Of a stretch of 64,000 nucleotides of DNA, positions 26,049 to 37,115 are shown piece by piece (positions within the stretch are counted from its first letter, which is position 1; every line of letters begins with the position of its first letter). The position numbers and the translations under genes were made by a program. Location: positions 682,001 to 746,000 of the forward strand of contig JAJNNY010000010.1 of NCBI GenBank assembly GCA_022453515.1. Reading direction: 5' to 3'. Below the pieces are notes generated by a model, which worked only from the letters and a program-made list of their open reading frames with translations, searched no databases and was not told where the DNA came from. The DNA comes from Astrocystis sublimbata (lineage: Eukaryota > Ascomycota > Sordariomycetes > Xylariales > Xylariaceae).

Positions 26049-27204
26049 TCATAGGATGGTACCGAAACTTGTTCATGTCAGCAACAACTTCTGCAGGAAA
26101 TCAAAGTGATATCAAGTCAAACTTACCCAAAGGTCGTCTTGATTGACCTGACGTAGTACTCGTTCCAATTCCGCTTCGTGACCTCCTCCTGGCCAATAGG
26201 CACACCACTCCACTCAACACGCATGACTGTTACGCCATCGACGTCGTTCTGATCGAAGTTGATGGTCTGCTGCGAATAGTGACCGGCAGGCCACTGCTTC
26301 AGACGCCAAGATTGGACAATCTTGGTTGGCTCTTGTAGCGCCTTGTATTCACCAGCAACATTGCCGTCAAACAGCTCCCACGAACCGCCCACCTTGGCGC
26401 CGTCGAATCTCTTCGGGGCAGCACGAGTGAAGGCGGCAAGTCTTTGCGGGTCGGTGAAAGTCAGGTACAGCTGTTCGGCTGTAGTCCTGAACTCCTCCTG
26501 CTCTGACAACGTAGTAGTGTTGACAGTGCCTCCAGCGCTTTTCTGAGTACTAGAGGCATTGTCCGACTTTGTTGTGGCACTGGCTGGAGCATGGACTTTG
26601 GGCGTAGAAAAGCCGCTCGAGGGATTGGATCCGGCAGCATGCTGTATGTCTTTGCCGTGCTCCGCGATCATAGCAGGGCCAAGCTTTAGGAACTGCGATC
26701 GCAGCTGCGGCACGAGTTTGGAGCGAATGAGGTCTTTGACAGGCTGCTTTTCCTTCGACTCGGAATGGATATCGATGTCGAACTAGAGGATTCAAACTTA
26801 GTATCCAGGGCCAAACCAAGGGTAGCAGGCCAATACTTACAACGAATTCGTTCTCCTCGGTGTCGTGCGCGACTTCAGGCACGGTAATGGTTCCCGACAC
26901 ATCCTCGGCCTCAGGTGCGGATCCTGGCAAGAATCAGGATCGGCATTCAAGCTGGCTGGTGGATGGCAGATATGAGCGTACCTGAGTATTCTAGCACAAG
27001 CTTCACATCGAAGATGGTGATGACTTTGCCCTTTCGTTGACTGACATCCACGTCTCCGTCCATACTGGTCACCTTGCTGATCTTGGCTGCGACCTCCCCA
27101 TCTTGGGCTGAGAGCTGGGTCAGGTTCTGGTCGAACCAGTCTCGTGCCCACTGCGACGTGTTCTTGCTCACCCAGTGCCAGTTGTTGGGGTTATGAAGAG
27201 CCAT
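26049..27204 (-). CDS. AHA1: Hsp90 co-chaperone, activator of Hsp90 ATPase (Aha1)
   Basis: Cytosolic co-chaperone that binds Hsp90 and stimulates its ATPase. Exons 27204-26982, 26923-26841, 26782-26127 and 26067-26049 join in phase to 326 residues. The N-terminal Aha1_N domain starts at NPNNWHWVSKNTSQWARDWF and includes ISKVTSMDGDVDVSQRKGK. A Ser/Thr-rich linker follows. The C-terminal AHSA1 (START-like) domain includes LYLTFTDPQRLAAFTRA, GGSWELFDGNVAGEY and IVQSWRLKQWPAGHYS. The last exon is only 19 nt. Without it the protein would stop right after KTTFG; with it the tail reads FGFGTIL, matching the conserved Aha1 C-terminus. The start is the ATG of MALHNPNNWHW, not the more upstream in-frame codons. 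Confidence 0.93.
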
Positions 27205-28221
27205 TGCGGGAGAAGCAGCAGCAAGAGCGATAACGGCAAGATATGTCGAGAAAAGATGCTGAGTCGCGGGTGTCCAGATCAGCAACGATTGACACGCATG
27301 CGGCTGCGCCGACGGGCAAAATGACGATAACAGAGGAAGAAAGCGTTTTTGGTATCAGAATTCGGCCTCAAAGGACCTCAGCATATTGGTCATCAATGAA
27401 AGGGAGTACAAGTCGCTCTATGACTGGTGCCAGCTGGTGTGATCATCATGGAAAACGCTGAATGGAGGAGCATGCGTGAAACTCAGGCAGGTGTGTTTGT
27501 GTGTGCGAGAGACGCCGTTCGAGGTGCAGCAGGAATCGCCGGCAAGGCTAGGCCATGCCAATGAGAGAAAGAAAGCAACAGACATGAAGATAACAGGACA
27601 ACAGTCGAGAAATACTATACGTACCAGTGCAGTGGATGACAGATGGACGGGACAAGATGGGGCGAGGCACCTACTCGGTGATCATCGGGTGAGCGTGGGA
27701 GGCTACTAAAGACGGTGGTGGTGGTGGTGTGGTGGTGAGGGAATGGCTGGCATGGGGGGCTCACCAGCCAATTGACCCTTTTGATGTTTGCAAACGAGAC
27801 GCCGAAAGCTCTAGAAAATCTGCGTCGAGAGCGAGCTAGGGAGGTATTTGAGCCTTTCGGGGAATGGAGAGGGAAGAGGAGCCCACCCACCCGGTTCAGG
27901 ATTTGCATAGAGGGGCACTGTGGGGCCGTCGCCGGCTCAACATCGGTCCGCTAGGAAGTACCTTGTCTAGGACCTGCAGGTGCCCAGCTAGGAGTTGGTC
28001 CCCAAACTTGGGTGGGCGGCGGCGCTGACTCAACTCTGGTGTTATCAAGTGACGGGCGCCGACGATAGTTCACAACCACAATATTTCCCTTGATCGCATA
28101 TTCAGGCGCTACCTTGCATCAATGAACTTTGATGTTGTTATTCTCATCAAAGCCCTAATCTCTTTCGACTAGGTATAACGAGACCTGAAGCATCTGAGTA
28201 AATTTCATGATGCCAGCCTAT
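27205..28221. other. Intergenic region upstream of Aha1
   Basis: About 1 kb that holds the Aha1 promoter and the 3' flank of the flavin oxidoreductase gene. A (GGT)n-like tract lies at 27715-27735 and GC-rich sequence near 27900-28050. No gene is supportable. Confidence 0.45.
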
Positions 28222-29700
28222 CTACAACGCCGCTGCGTACGGTGTACCGTATGGCTCAAGTTTGACCCCGTTGATATCCACGAAGCCGTATTTTGACCCG
28301 TCTGCATTATCCGCCATGCCCGCCATGAACTGCTGCAGAGACTTGAGAAACGCTTCCTTGTGCTCAGGCGTGTTCATCTTGAGCGGCGCCTTGTCCTTGC
28401 CCACTAAACGCATCCTAGAATAAAGCAGCGACATTAGTCGCAGGAAACAAGTATTTGAGACAAATAAGGATTAACTTACTGAGTACCTGCAGCAACATTA
28501 CTGATGCCAAAGTCCGAATCGTCAATGCCACAGTCGATGGCACCTTTGGCCTTGCCGCTCAGTATCTTCTTGGCAAGGTCGAACTCGTGCGTGACAGGTC
28601 TCGCCAACCCGATGCCGTGCACCGTTTTCAAGGCTTCAACCATTGCACCTGCTGTTCGGAGGCCACCGACGACGTATACTTTTGTGTGCTTCAGCTGGGG
28701 GACAATCATGTCGGCGAATTCGAGGAAGAAGGCCTCGCGCTTCCTGGACGACTCCTTCTTGTGCGACCATGCAAGCTCTTGGTAAGTGCCACCGGAAAGT
28801 TCTACGAAGTCCATTTTGTGCTTCTCGAGTTCGACGCAAAGATCTCGACATTCCTCCGGTGTGAAGCCGCCACTCTGGAACTCGACACTATTGAGCTTAA
28901 TGCCAATAATGAATGAGTCGTCCTGCACGCGCTTCCGGATCTTGTCCACGACTTCGAATATGATACGAGCGCGGTTAAGCAATGAGCCACCGTACTCGTC
29001 GGTCCTCTTGTTCGTCGTTTGTGCCAGGAATTGTGCCAGCAAATACCCACTGCGATATGTTAGTGGGATGCCAGCAAGGGTCACTGATAGCCGCTTTGGG
29101 CACTTACTGAGCACCATGAAGCTCGATTCCATCGTATCCGGCTTTGTGCAGAAACTCAGCAGCATGAGCGAACCTGTCAACTATTTCCTTGATCCCGCTC
29201 TTCTCCAAAGCTCGTGGTTTGGCAAATGTCAAGCCCAACACCGCTCCTTCGAGCTGGACATCGCTAGCCGAAACAGGATGTGGTTGAATAGATTCGGGCA
29301 CTTGCCGACCCGGGTGAGATACTTGGGCGACGATTAGACTACCGTGAGCCTTCGCTTGGGTAGCAAGTTCCTTGAAACCTTCGAAACGCTCGCCGGAGAA
29401 GGGCGTATCACCTGGAATGATGGGATTCCCTGGCGCTTCGAGCTCGTCGGGGTATAACATGACATTTCCTGTTAAAATCAAGCCCAATGCTCCTTCTCCC
29501 CATCGTCTGTAAACGTTGATCAGCTCTTTTGACGGGATTCCACGCTTTGTCAAGTCTTTCCCATCCCACGATGCCAGACGCTCACTCATGGCTGCCTTTA
29601 GGAAGCGATTGGGAGCTGTCTTCCCGCTGAAGTCGAAATGCAAGCGTTGACCCAAGGGGGACGGGTCAACATCTGGACCGGGAAATCGTGTTGTCGCCAT
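28222..29700 (-). CDS. NADH:flavin oxidoreductase, Old Yellow Enzyme family
   Basis: FMN-dependent ene-reductase-like enzyme of 451 residues. Exons 29700-29108, 29049-28480 and 28414-28222 join in phase (donors GTAAGT; acceptors CAG, TAG). The TIM barrel begins with APNRFLKAAMSERLA. GALGLILTGNVM, the loop QVSHPGRQVP, and the substrate pair HGAH followed by GYLLAQFLAQTTNKRTDEYGG are diagnostic. VYVVGGLRTAGAMVEAL and the glycine-rich IGLARPV stretch give FMN phosphate binding. The longer form with KREAFFLEFADMI resembles the fungal NADH oxidase/2,4-dienoyl-CoA-reductase-like branch without the iron-sulfur domain. Substrate is unknown; detoxification of activated alkenes is possible. Confidence 0.92.
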
Positions 29701-32392
29701 TGTGCAATCGTTATTTGGGTATACTAGCAGTAGGAAGTACTTGTGCCACTTGAAGTGTACGAGATGGTCAAAACTGTTTGGTCATTGGAATCACAATGCG
29801 TCTTGTCTCAACTTATATACAATTGACCGAAGGACAACTCGAGTCTTGAGTCCCATAAAATCCAGTAAGTGCCTACATACCCGATATGCTGGCCACGACT
29901 CATTCGGTCTGATTGCCTACCTAAGCTAAGTAGGAATATACGCCAGACAACGTTTGTAATCTGTATTACCGTATAACGCTTGGTCTCAGATCGCCTACTA
30001 GAACATGGATCCCGCTAGCTCCAGGGTCATACACGATACATCATGTTAATAAATTTGCCGAGGTCTGCCTAAGATCTGCGTCTGCTACGGCTTCGTGCTA
30101 AGAAATATTGGAGCTTGTGGCCGGTCCACTTACACTGCGAAACTCCGATGGTAAACGGCATTAGGGTGCTTTTCAATGATGTTAAGACTAGGAAAAGCAT
30201 CCCCCCATTTGATACCCTTTCCGTGATGTGGAATCAACGTCGTTTGTTATAAGCTAATACTGAACCTAGAACCTTGGCTTCGGGAATGTGTACAATACGC
30301 TCCCATCAACATCAACCGTCAAAGCGTCGAGTGCACGTTCATTCAGGTATGATTCCACCTAAATTGGACTACTGATCGAGCGCCCCATACACCGGCGTCG
30401 TGGTGGTTTCTTGGCATTTCTGAGCATTTCAATGCACGATTTTACAAAACAGGTGTTCCACATCACTACAGTGTCGAAGAAGGTCTTTGTAACAATGAAT
30501 GAAATCATAACCAGAATCCTAGTCACGGTATTCGATTTTTTGCGTACTGATTGTCATGACACGTGGAGGACTGCTAATTGCATGTCTCTCTATGAGGCTG
30601 ACCCTCATCAGACGCTGGCGCTGTGCCTCGTACTCAATGCATGAGTTGGTTATAGAAAATAGTAAAAAATACCCACCATATCATTAGCTGCTGTGCATCA
30701 GATCATGGTGCATCGGACATCGTATCCAGCTAATTTGTATTCTCATTTGCAATGTGAATACACTTTGGCATCGAGGGAGAATCTCAGTCCGGTTCTACTA
30801 AAGTCGGCAATTGTATTCATCCGATCTCGTAGGGCTGTTAGCTCCGTTACGTGAGCCGCTGCTCCCCCGCCGCATTCTTACATAAGTATACAATATCTCC
30901 ATGTAAAAAGAACATGGATGTAGGTAGGTTTGTAGATAAGCACAAAGTTCTAGTCGAGATAGGTAACATCAGCTGCAACACGTCCAATCGACTCTGGCAT
31001 CGACAATGGTGAACACAGGCGGCCAGTCATCAGCCTAAAGGGACCACTGGCATTGTGAAGTATACTAGTGTCTGAAATGACCGGCCATAAACGTGATAAT
31101 CGCGCATGCGAGTGTAGTACTTCAAGAACCTCGTGATAATGGCACATTCCCGACAGGAATACATTCCCCGAGAGAAATTACACACAAGTTGGCTTGGTGC
31201 TACTTGCATTGCCTAGATTAGGTAAGCATCGAATCCCTCGCTGACGCTTTATCATGACGCAAGCTCAACAGGAACAAGTGTGGCTAGCTAGACGAGATGG
31301 AGCGAAAAATGTATGAGACGGTCTTCAGTGACTCCAACACCACTAACTTCGAAATAAAGCATCATGGATTTATTAATCTATCAGATATTTTAATCCTTTC
31401 TGGAACTACTACTATTTATTACCTGATTGTATAGAACTTGTTCCAAAGCATTTATTACTTACCTATACAATAGTCATTTTATGATTAAGTGAAATACAAG
31501 TTACTGAACAGATATTAAATGTTTAATCTGTTTAACATCGTATGACGGATATTCAGAAACGGTCTCATCTATTTTTCGCACCACCTCGCCGGAGTCGCAG
31601 ACATCACAGCTTCCAGACGCTCAGCTGGTGTTCAGAATGGTATCGTCTATGTGGGATATCAACTTCCACTCATTTTCCCACCTGCCCGTTTGATCTCTAC
31701 TACTTCCCATTTCTGGTGCATAGTTGTTTTATTCCGTTGATAGCTGTTGTCTCGTAGTTGGAGTCTTCGTTATATTTCAGAGTATCCATGAAAAGTATTG
31801 TTGACTAAGTCTCGGGAGTATTGTGCTCTATAAAGCATTTAGGTATTGGTGTTGGTGGCAGGCATCCGACCATGACCGAGTCAGGCAGGTAGGAGGTCAA
31901 CCGCAAGTAATGGTCCACAGATTACAAATTCGCCACTCAGGATTGTTGAACTAATTGTTGACCTGACTGGAAAGAGAGCAGCTGACACAAATCAATCATT
32001 CGACAGTATCATTTCTATGTACATGATAGGCACTTTGGGTATAATACAAACAGCTCAAATCTGCTCGTATGGAAGCTACCCCTCATAATCCTTGCTACTT
32101 CACCACCATCCCAACGAACTATCACCGTTTCAAGGCTAGGCAACTTGCACCGAAGATCTTAAGTCGTGGTAGACTGCAGCACGAGAATCAGATAGTAACC
32201 AATGATTTTTAACGGCATCTTTTGGAGACTATTCCTACTTTGCTTTGTCGTTAATAATTATGTATATATAAGTGAACTATTTGCATTTGCTCCGGGCAGA
32301 TTCGTGTGTGCTGCCCAACCCCCTTTTCCTTGTGAAAGATAACGAGTTTCGCGCATTTCATTCAGGAAGGAGGTTTGAATACCTCTTATACA
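29701..32392. other. AT-rich intergenic region
   Basis: About 2.7 kb without a supportable gene. The interval 31340-31560 is particularly AT- and TA-rich, which would suit degraded transposon DNA, but no terminal repeats or transposase motifs are visible. The right end is the reductase promoter. Confidence 0.45.
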
Positions 32393-34660
32393 ATGAGTCC
32401 CTTAGCATTCTTGATTGCCAGTCTTGCGTCGACTGCGGCTGCGACTGGACCTGTTCCGGTATCTAGGAGTGGTCTCGGAGGTGTCGATGGGTTCACGTTT
32501 TACGACCCTTACTGTGGTCACGGCTGCTTTCGATCATTCTCACCCTTTGCATTATCGTGTTCCTCGACTTCGAGACCTGGTGGTCATACCACCGCCGACA
32601 AGATCGCGCACGATCTTGCCGAATGCCGGGCGTCCAACTATCCCTTCCTGAGCTCAATAGCTTGGTGTGTACATTTGTATTGCGCCCAAGATGTTCTCAA
32701 TTCGACGATCGAGAAGTTCTGGGAAACGGAGATCACAGGTGACGTGAATGTTCTACCGAAATGGAGTTACGGAGAAGTACTGGCGAGTATCACTGAGCCA
32801 CCAACCGTCGTGCTCTTGCCGGCGGATGCGGATGCGGTCTTGAACACAAGTATGCCTGAGTCTCCTTTGCTCTTCCACACTCCTGGGAAGATCCTTGACC
32901 AGATCTAGTCCAGGATAGTCACTGACATAAATCAATTCATAGCCACCCTGACGACTTATGAGAACTGGAAAATTACAGCCGACACATTGTTCTACTTTTT
33001 TAGAGAGACCGTTCTGGAATCTTACTTTGGGTATGCTCCTTGCGCAGGTTCCGCGTTCCCACTCGTATCTAAAAGGATAACTATGCAGCAACATCACTAA
33101 TTATGAGCTAGCCTTTCACTCCTCTTGACGGCATTCGGATTGCCACTTATCCTCACATGGCTCGGATACTTGCCTTTTATGGGCAGCGTTCTGCGAGTCA
33201 TCAAGCCATGGACCTATCCGAGTATTTTTCGAACATTCCACGATCGGTCTCTCCCTTTCTATTTGGGTAATGTCCCCACAGTCGGCCAGAGTCTGTACAT
33301 TACACTGATCCTCGCTCTCAACCTCATCTTTCTTGGTGCTGGCTATAAGACCTCATATCCCAAGCAAATGTTTCAATGGTATAGTAATGGATACCAGGAG
33401 CTATTGGCCTACTTTATGTGGCGGACTGGCGTTCTGGCATTCTGTCAGATGCCAGTACTGTTTCTGTTTTCTAGTAGGAACAATATCTTGCTCTGGCTTA
33501 CCAATTGGTCGCATTCGACATATATGCTGCTTCATCGGTGGATCGCCCGCATGTTTCTTTTCCAAACTCTGTTGCACTCGATATTCGCTCTGGTATTATA
33601 CAAGGACACTGGGTCATACGCTACATCGTCTGTAACAACATGGTGGATCTGGGGTATCGTTGCCACTATTGCGTCGGTCATCATTGTGCTTACCAGCCTT
33701 CTTATCATTCGCCAAAAAGCTTACGAACTATTTCTCGTCACTCACATCGTTATGGCGATTATATGCGTGGTGGGATGCTGGTATCACGTTTTCATCATGT
33801 ATGAAAATACCTTTGGGTGCGAGACCTGGCTATACGCCGCTATTGCTGTCTGGTTCGTAGACCGCATAGTGCGCGTCGGCCGGCTCCTGAAAACAGGCAT
33901 CAAGCGCTCTGGGGTCTCCCAGATTGGACCTACGATTTGTCGGATAGACATACCTGGCATTTACGGCCTCCGACCAGGCCGCTGCGTCTATTATGTGTAT
34001 TTTCCGACTCTCAATCCTTTACGGCCGTGGGAGAACCATCCGTTCTCTGCTATCCCAACAGCAATCCTCTCGCCACCGAACAGTGCTCAGACATGCCAGA
34101 CAAGCGATGAAGAAAAGGTCGCCCCCGTGGTAGTCGCATCAGCCGCTACTCAAGACGACGTGGCCTATACAAACTCAGGTTTGACACTGTTTGTTCGAAA
34201 GAAAGCAGGCATGACGAAACTTTTGGATACCATGCATGGACATGGGCCAGTTACGCTACTCGAGGGACCTTACCCAACCATCCCGACCAAAGAGTTGCTT
34301 GAAAGCGATCGTCTACTCCTGATCGGAGGAGGTATAGGCATCACGGTGCTTGTGCCATTCTTCAATTGCCACCCCAATGTCAAGCTCCTATATAGCATCA
34401 AGGTTGACGACGAGTGTCTCCTCGAGTCTCTGGGCGCCGCGCTCAATCAATTGAAAGAGAAAGAAATAAGTATTGGGCGAAGGCTGGATATAGATGCTCA
34501 TCTGCGAGAAGAAGCAAACAGTGGGTGGCCCAGGATTGGTGTCGTCGTTTGCGGCCCAGTGAAAATGTGTGACCACGTTAGGGCTACTACTGCACGGCTT
34601 GGGAGGGAACTGGCAGGCCGCTGTTCTTTTGAGTTGGAAGTAGATACGTTCTCTTGGTAG
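32393..34660 (+). CDS. FRE-type ferric/cupric reductase (plasma membrane)
   Basis: Transmembrane flavocytochrome that reduces extracellular Fe(III) or Cu(II) with NADPH. Exons 32393-32849, 32943-33030 and 33112-34660 join in phase to 697 residues. A signal peptide (MSPLAFLIASLASTAAA) is followed by a Cys-containing extracellular domain of about 160 residues. The ferric-reductase transmembrane domain contains the heme-ligand His region (WSHSTYMLLHRWIARM, LLHSIFALVLY, LVTHIVMAIICVVGCWYH). HPFSAIPT is the FAD-binding HPF(S/T) motif. GGGIGITVLVPFF is the NAD(P)H-binding glycine loop. VVCGPVKMC is the C-terminal CGP motif. All functional elements are present. The start is the ATG giving a compact signal peptide. 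Confidence 0.92.
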
Positions 34661-34845
34661 TCCGTCGCTTATGATTGAACCTACCACAATCATGAAAGAA
34701 TGTTCGATATCTGATATACGTTCCCTCGAGATATTTCGTGTTCGCAAATATCCTGTTCCGCGTCAATGTATTGATACCGTATGATTTATGCCCCGTTGCT
34801 TCTCTTGAATGACTACGTGTATAATTGGAATTGGTGGAATGAGAG

Positions 34846-37115
34846 CTAAATAAGTTTTGTCATTTCTGTTTCCGTTCCCGCCATGATAAGATTCATTGCC
34901 GTTGCGCACTCCTGGCAAACCGTTCTCGTGTCTTTTCCTCTGCCTCTTGCACTTTCCGGTAGTAGCAGAGTCTTCCGCCTGCGCACTCGATAAGAATCCG
35001 CAGCTAGCTGTAGAACCCCAGCCTTGACAGCACCTTGATCGGTCTCTGATGTCAATAGAGCACACGCGCGCATGCCAAATCCTCGGTTTGGAGAGCAGTC
35101 AACTTCATTCAGCGACAAGCAGCGTAAGATGATGGCTTTCACCAGCACAGTTTCGCCAGCATTAAGGCGCGATACAACGGTGTCGTCCGTCAGTTTGACT
35201 TGGACAAGAGCATTCAACTCATCATCCCCAAAAATAGCAACACATTCCAAGGGATGGCCCTGGGTCCCAGAACAGCAACAACCTTCGAGGCTCCCAGGAG
35301 CCCGGATAAGATTGACCATCTTTGTTGGGGCTCGAAGATATAGTTCTTGATCAGTGAGATGGAGGCCCGGGGAAGCACTCCATTTTCCGGAGCAGTATTT
35401 CTCCCATGCGATGTCGTCACCCGATGAGCGTACGAAAAGCTTGTAGCGAATGATGCTAGAGTCACTCAACCCGTATTGCTGTAGAAACTGTGAGGGCTGT
35501 TGATACCCACCGTTCCAGCCTGTCCACGACCAGCTCGGAAATCCAACTCTTCTCTGCCCAGCCCTGCCAAAGATGCCATCACACACCCAAAAGAGCCCAA
35601 CCAGAAATGCCTCGGTAAGTGGCCATTTTCGATCCGTCGCTCGCTGTGTCGTGAGTCGGTATATATTCAAGGGTCCAAGAATTGGAATGCCATGGTAGTG
35701 ATAAATAGGGTAAGGGCCATTATCGCATCTCTTCAGTATACCAAGCATACCATTAAGGGCATCGGACTGATAAGAAAGACTTCTCTCAACATAACGTTCG
35801 ATATGCCGATGCACTCCTCCTGGACTCGCTTCCAGCATGTCCACCAACCCATTCCCATCAAGTTGTTGTGTACCGTCCGAGCCGCCCAACCCGCCATCTG
35901 GAAACATCTCACACGAGGTTTGCCATCCTCTGTCGTGGTGTGTGATCTGAGTATTCGGGCTCTGGTAATAGACCTGCTCGTCGGTGAAGAAGATCAAGTT
36001 TTTGGAACATACTCCTTCTTGGTATGTCCACGCTCGCGTCACCCAGGCAGAATTGGAGACGACAGTGCGTGGATCCGACATAGATGACCACAGCGTATAG
36101 CCCCCAATCTCTATACGGGGCTGTTTGGTGCGATGACGAGAGCCCACTCCCGGCAGACCATACTCCGCATCCGAGCCTGCCGCGGCGACTATCGTAATAG
36201 CGGCATTGCGGTAGATCCCCGCCATCTTCTGAAGTTGCGCTTGGAACTCAACTGTATTGCTGTTGTCTAAGCAGTATTTATCGACCCAGAGATAGCGAAA
36301 GCCAAGTTCCACGACTACTTTCATCGTGTCCTCGATGGTTGCTGGAAGATAGGCGGGAAGATCACCTTCCTTCTGCGTGCCCTCTACGGCGACTATCGGA
36401 GACTGACCCCAGACATAGCTCAGGGCAATGTAATGGCACTGTTGACTAGTTGGCACCAGTTTCCGGGTTGAGCAGTCGATCACGAGCAGAGGAAGATCGT
36501 CTACGCTTTCGGGTCGATGCGTCCCGGGTGTATAGAAACGCTGACACAGTTGCCTGATCCAATTGTAATCGACGCGCATTTCATCTAGAAGACTGGGTGA
36601 CTCTGGCGCCTTGCTGATGTTGATGAAAGCCTCATTGCGGTCAATAGGGCTCCCGACGGCTCTATTTATCGCCCTGGAGTCAATAATTGCCTATTATAGT
36701 AAAGACACTGCTAGTGAAACATGGGTTTGCAGGTGTCTCGGGAGCATAGATACCTGTTACGGTAATTCATGCCTCCGAGCCTTGCCAGAATGGGGAATAA
36801 AAGACTCCAGTGAACTGACCTGATATCTAGGATGGTTCGAGACGTAAGGTTGTTATAAGCTTTGGTGGATCGCCAAATGGTTCTTCCCTTATACACTCCA
36901 AAGTCGACATTCAGGCTTGTATGTCGGCGACTTCTGATTATTGATATAAAAAATTGGCACATAGAGCATGCAGATGTCTCCCATTCCTTGTTGAGCTCTC
37001 CCAGAATCATATAAGGCTCTTCATCCTCCAGACTTTCGGGTTGCACTTGGGAGATATTATCGAGGTCAATTGCAACACACCTTTGACATAATGTTTCGTA
37101 TACGCTAGTCGCCAT
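34846..37115 (-). CDS. HET (heterokaryon incompatibility) domain protein
   Basis: Member of the large fungal family of non-self recognition and cell-death regulators. The HET block is in the long exon: HYIALSYVWGQS, LPATIEDTMKVVVELGFRYLWVDKYCLDN, QMAGIYRNAAITIVAAAG-like text, and WVTRAWTYQEGVCSKNLIFFTD. A proposed first exon, 37115-36820, encodes a Cys-rich lead (ETLCQRC, SACSMCQFF) common to this architecture. It splices from GTCAGT to CAG at 36674, giving 707 residues in phase. If that 146-nt intron is wrong, the protein could start at the internal ATG at 36579. The C-terminal half is not assigned. The ferric reductase gene ends only about 185 bases away, converging on it. No partner gene of known HET/NLR pairs is adjacent. 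Confidence 0.82.
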
